From assembly GCA_946886405.1 (NCBI GenBank), contig CAMPIO010000075.1, forward strand, positions 1 through 17,069: a stretch of 17,069 bases of DNA. Reading direction: 5' to 3'. Shown here one piece after another: positions 15,614 to 17,069 of this stretch (positions are counted from its first letter, which is position 1; each line of letters starts with the position of its first letter). The stretch comes from an uncultured Pseudoxanthomonas sp. (GTDB taxonomy: Bacteria > Pseudomonadota > Gammaproteobacteria > Xanthomonadales > Xanthomonadaceae). Below the pieces are notes generated by a model. It did not search any database. It had not been told where the DNA came from and saw nothing but the letters and a program-made list of their open reading frames with translations. Both the position numbers and the translations under genes were made by a program.

Positions 15614-15652
15614 ATGGCACTGACCGGAACCCTGGACGCTTTCCACGCATGA
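15614..15652 (+). CDS. Possible 12-codon leader peptide overlapping the hydrolase start
   Basis: ATG at 15614 follows GGAGGG (15601-15606) by 7 nt and encodes MALTGTLDAFHA. Its TGA (15650-15652) overlaps the hydrolase ATG in an ATGA arrangement typical of translational coupling. The hydrolase itself lacks a good ribosome site. It competes with the model in which transcription starts inside this frame. Confidence 0.35.
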   Translation: MALTGTLDAFHA

Positions 15653-17069
15653 ACGCGAAGACGCGCATTTCCTGCGGCCTGTTGCTCGGTGCGGCGCTGG
15701 CCGCCTGCAGCAGCGCGCCGCCCAAGCCCGAAGCGGTGGCCCACATGATCCAGCCCCAGCGCGTCACCGAGCACCGCGGCAGCGACGACCTGCTCACCGC
15801 CGGCCTGGGCCTGGAGGGCCTGCGTGCGATGGCGGCACCCGCCTTCGCCGATCCGGCCAATCCCACGCCTGCCGAACTGCGTCGTCGCGCGATCTGGGCG
15901 AACTGGCGGGGTATCGCCGACCTGTCGCTGACCGGTGGTTACGGTCAGGCCTACGGCAGTGTGGCCAGCGTGCCCGGTCGCGAGTACTCCGCGCTGGCGA
16001 CGGTCGCCGGTGCGAAGCAGCCGCACCGCGTCCTGGTGCAGGTGCCGGACCATTTCGATGCGGGCAAGCGCTGTGTCGTGGTCACGGCGTCCTCCGGTTC
16101 GCGCGGTGTCTATGGCGCCATCGCGGTGGCCGCGCCGTGGGCGTTGCCGAAGGGCTGCGCGGTCGCCTACACCGACAAGGGCGCCGGTACCGACTACTTC
16201 GACCTGGACGAACAGCGCGGTGCACGCGAGGACGGCACCGTTGGAGCGCTGGGAACGGACACGCTGGCGTTCACGCCCGATGCGCCGGTCGGGGCCAGCG
16301 GCGTGGCGGTCAAGCACGCACACTCCAAGGACAACCCGGAGGCCGACTGGGGTCGCCACGTGAAGCAGGCGGCGGAATTCGCACTGGCCGCGCTGGATCA
16401 GGCATTCCCGCAGTCGGCGCCGTTCCGCTTCGACAACACCCGCGTGATCGCGGTCGGCATCTCCAACGGCGGCGGTGCCGTACTGCGTGCCAGCGAGGAA
16501 GAAGGCGGCTGGCTGGATGCCGTTGTCGCGGGTGAGCCGAACATCCTGGCGGCGGATGCGCCCGGTGCGCGGTCGCTGTACGACTACACGACGGAAGCCG
16601 CCCTGCTGATGCCGTGCGCGCTGCTGCACCTGCCCGCGGACACGCTGCCGCAGCCGCCGCTGCGCGCGCAGGTGGAACCGGTGTGGACCGCGCGTTGCGC
16701 CACGCTGAAATCAGCCGGGCTGGTCAGCGGCACGGATGCGAAGGCGCAGGCGGCATCGGCGCATGCACAGCTGAAGGCGAGCGGCTGGACCGATGCAGCG
16801 CTGGTATCCGGCGCGTTGAGCGTCGGCTTCGACCTGTGGCGCGCCGTCGCGGTGACATACGCCTCCGCCTATGGCCGCTATGGGGTCGGCGAGCATCCCT
16901 GCGGCTTCGCGTTTTCTGCGCAGAACCCGGACTTCAGTGCGCGCGCGGCCAGCGCCGCCGAGCGCGCCGCGTGGTGGTCCGACGGCAGTGGCATTCCGCC
17001 GGGAGCAGGCGTGGGCATCGTCGCTGCTGCCGGTCTGCAGGGCACGCAGGCATTGCAGGCCTGGCAGGG
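15649..17069 (+). CDS. 3-hydroxybutyrate-oligomer hydrolase, lipoprotein (3' end outside window)
   Basis: The first 473 residues are present; family members are about 690 long, so roughly two thirds is seen, with no stop before the window end. It begins with a lipoprotein signal MNAKTRISCGLLLGAALAAC, with lipobox LAAC and lipidated C20. Ser at +2 rather than Asp suggests outer-membrane sorting. The segment TASSGSRGVYGAI and the nucleophile motif GISNGGG (S272) are typical of D-(-)-3-hydroxybutyrate oligomer hydrolases, serine esterases that cut short 3-hydroxybutyrate oligomers to monomers. The product feeds the dehydrogenase encoded divergently. In-frame TAG at 15607 and the absence of other start codons fix the ATG at 15649. 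There is no clear ribosome site. The lipoprotein location would place the enzyme where the TonB receptor delivers substrate. Confidence 0.9.
   Translation, partial: MNAKTRISCGLLLGAALAACSSAPPKPEAVAHMIQPQRVTEHRGSDDLLTAGLGLEGLRAMAAPAFADPANPTPAELRRRAIWANWRGIADLSLTGGYGQAYGSVASVPGREYSALATVAGAKQPHRVLVQVPDHFDAGKRCVVVTASSGSRGVYGAIAVAAPWALPKGCAVAYTDKGAGTDYFDLDEQRGAREDGTVGALGTDTLAFTPDAPVGASGVAVKHAHSKDNPEADWGRHVKQAAEFALAALDQAFPQSAPFRFDNTRVIAVGISNGGGAVLRASEEEGGWLDAVVAGEPNILAADAPGARSLYDYTTEAALLMPCALLHLPADTLPQPPLRAQVEPVWTARCATLKSAGLVSGTDAKAQAASAHAQLKASGWTDAALVSGALSVGFDLWRAVAVTYASAYGRYGVGEHPCGFAFSAQNPDFSARAASAAERAAWWSDGSGIPPGAGVGIVAAAGLQGTQALQAWQ

Noticed and set aside
15517..16629. N-terminal extension of the dehydrogenase frame, antisense to the hydrolase
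   Set aside because: The fold, the AGGAG site and the divergent promoter region place the start at 15516. The extension is antisense to a well-supported gene and has no recognisable domain.

Overview
The window is high-GC chromosomal DNA from a gammaproteobacterium, most likely a member of the Xanthomonadaceae/Lysobacteraceae (Pseudoxanthomonas/Luteimonas/Lysobacter-like). The reasons are the strong GC bias, GTAGGAGCGACGTAAGTCGC-type palindromic REP elements (resembling the GTAG-type REPs of Stenotrophomonas), and the gene types. The genus cannot be fixed from the sequence alone.

Layout. 1-236 is a leader region with three hairpins. 237-1379 (+) is a Tat-exported, Rossmann-fold epimerase-like protein. 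Convergent to it, on the minus strand, are DUF1501 (1433-2914) and DUF1800 (2922-4793), a typical partner pair, and a GntP-family permease (4892-6295). A divergent promoter region separates the permease from a TonB-dependent outer-membrane receptor (6466-8685, +) that ends in a clear terminator. Next come a large SSS-STAC-PAS-kinase-receiver hybrid sensor kinase (8924-12268, +) and a NUDIX hydrolase (12366-12854, +). 12855-13998 has no gene but holds a REP doublet, a duplicated 126-bp module rich in DnaA boxes, and five 129-bp tandem units. On the minus strand follow a NarL/LuxR-type response regulator (13999-14661) and 3-hydroxybutyrate dehydrogenase (14749-15516). Divergent from these is a lipoprotein 3-hydroxybutyrate-oligomer hydrolase that runs off the window end (15649-17069, +).

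How the genes fit together. From 4892 onward the window reads as a scavenging locus for 3-hydroxybutyrate (oligomers of the bioplastic PHB). The proposed path is: outer-membrane receptor, periplasm-facing lipoprotein hydrolase, GntP permease for the monomer, and cytosolic dehydrogenase to acetoacetate, governed by a CrbS/CrbR-like sensor and regulator pair. Two divergent promoter regions, one between permease and receptor and one between dehydrogenase and hydrolase, share a near-identical 16-bp element (GTACNAANGTACGATG). In both, a TAGTNT -10-like box lies at almost the same distance downstream. This links the two halves into one probable regulon. The substrate of the receptor and the regulator's target are inferences. 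The enzymatic calls for the dehydrogenase and the hydrolase are well supported.
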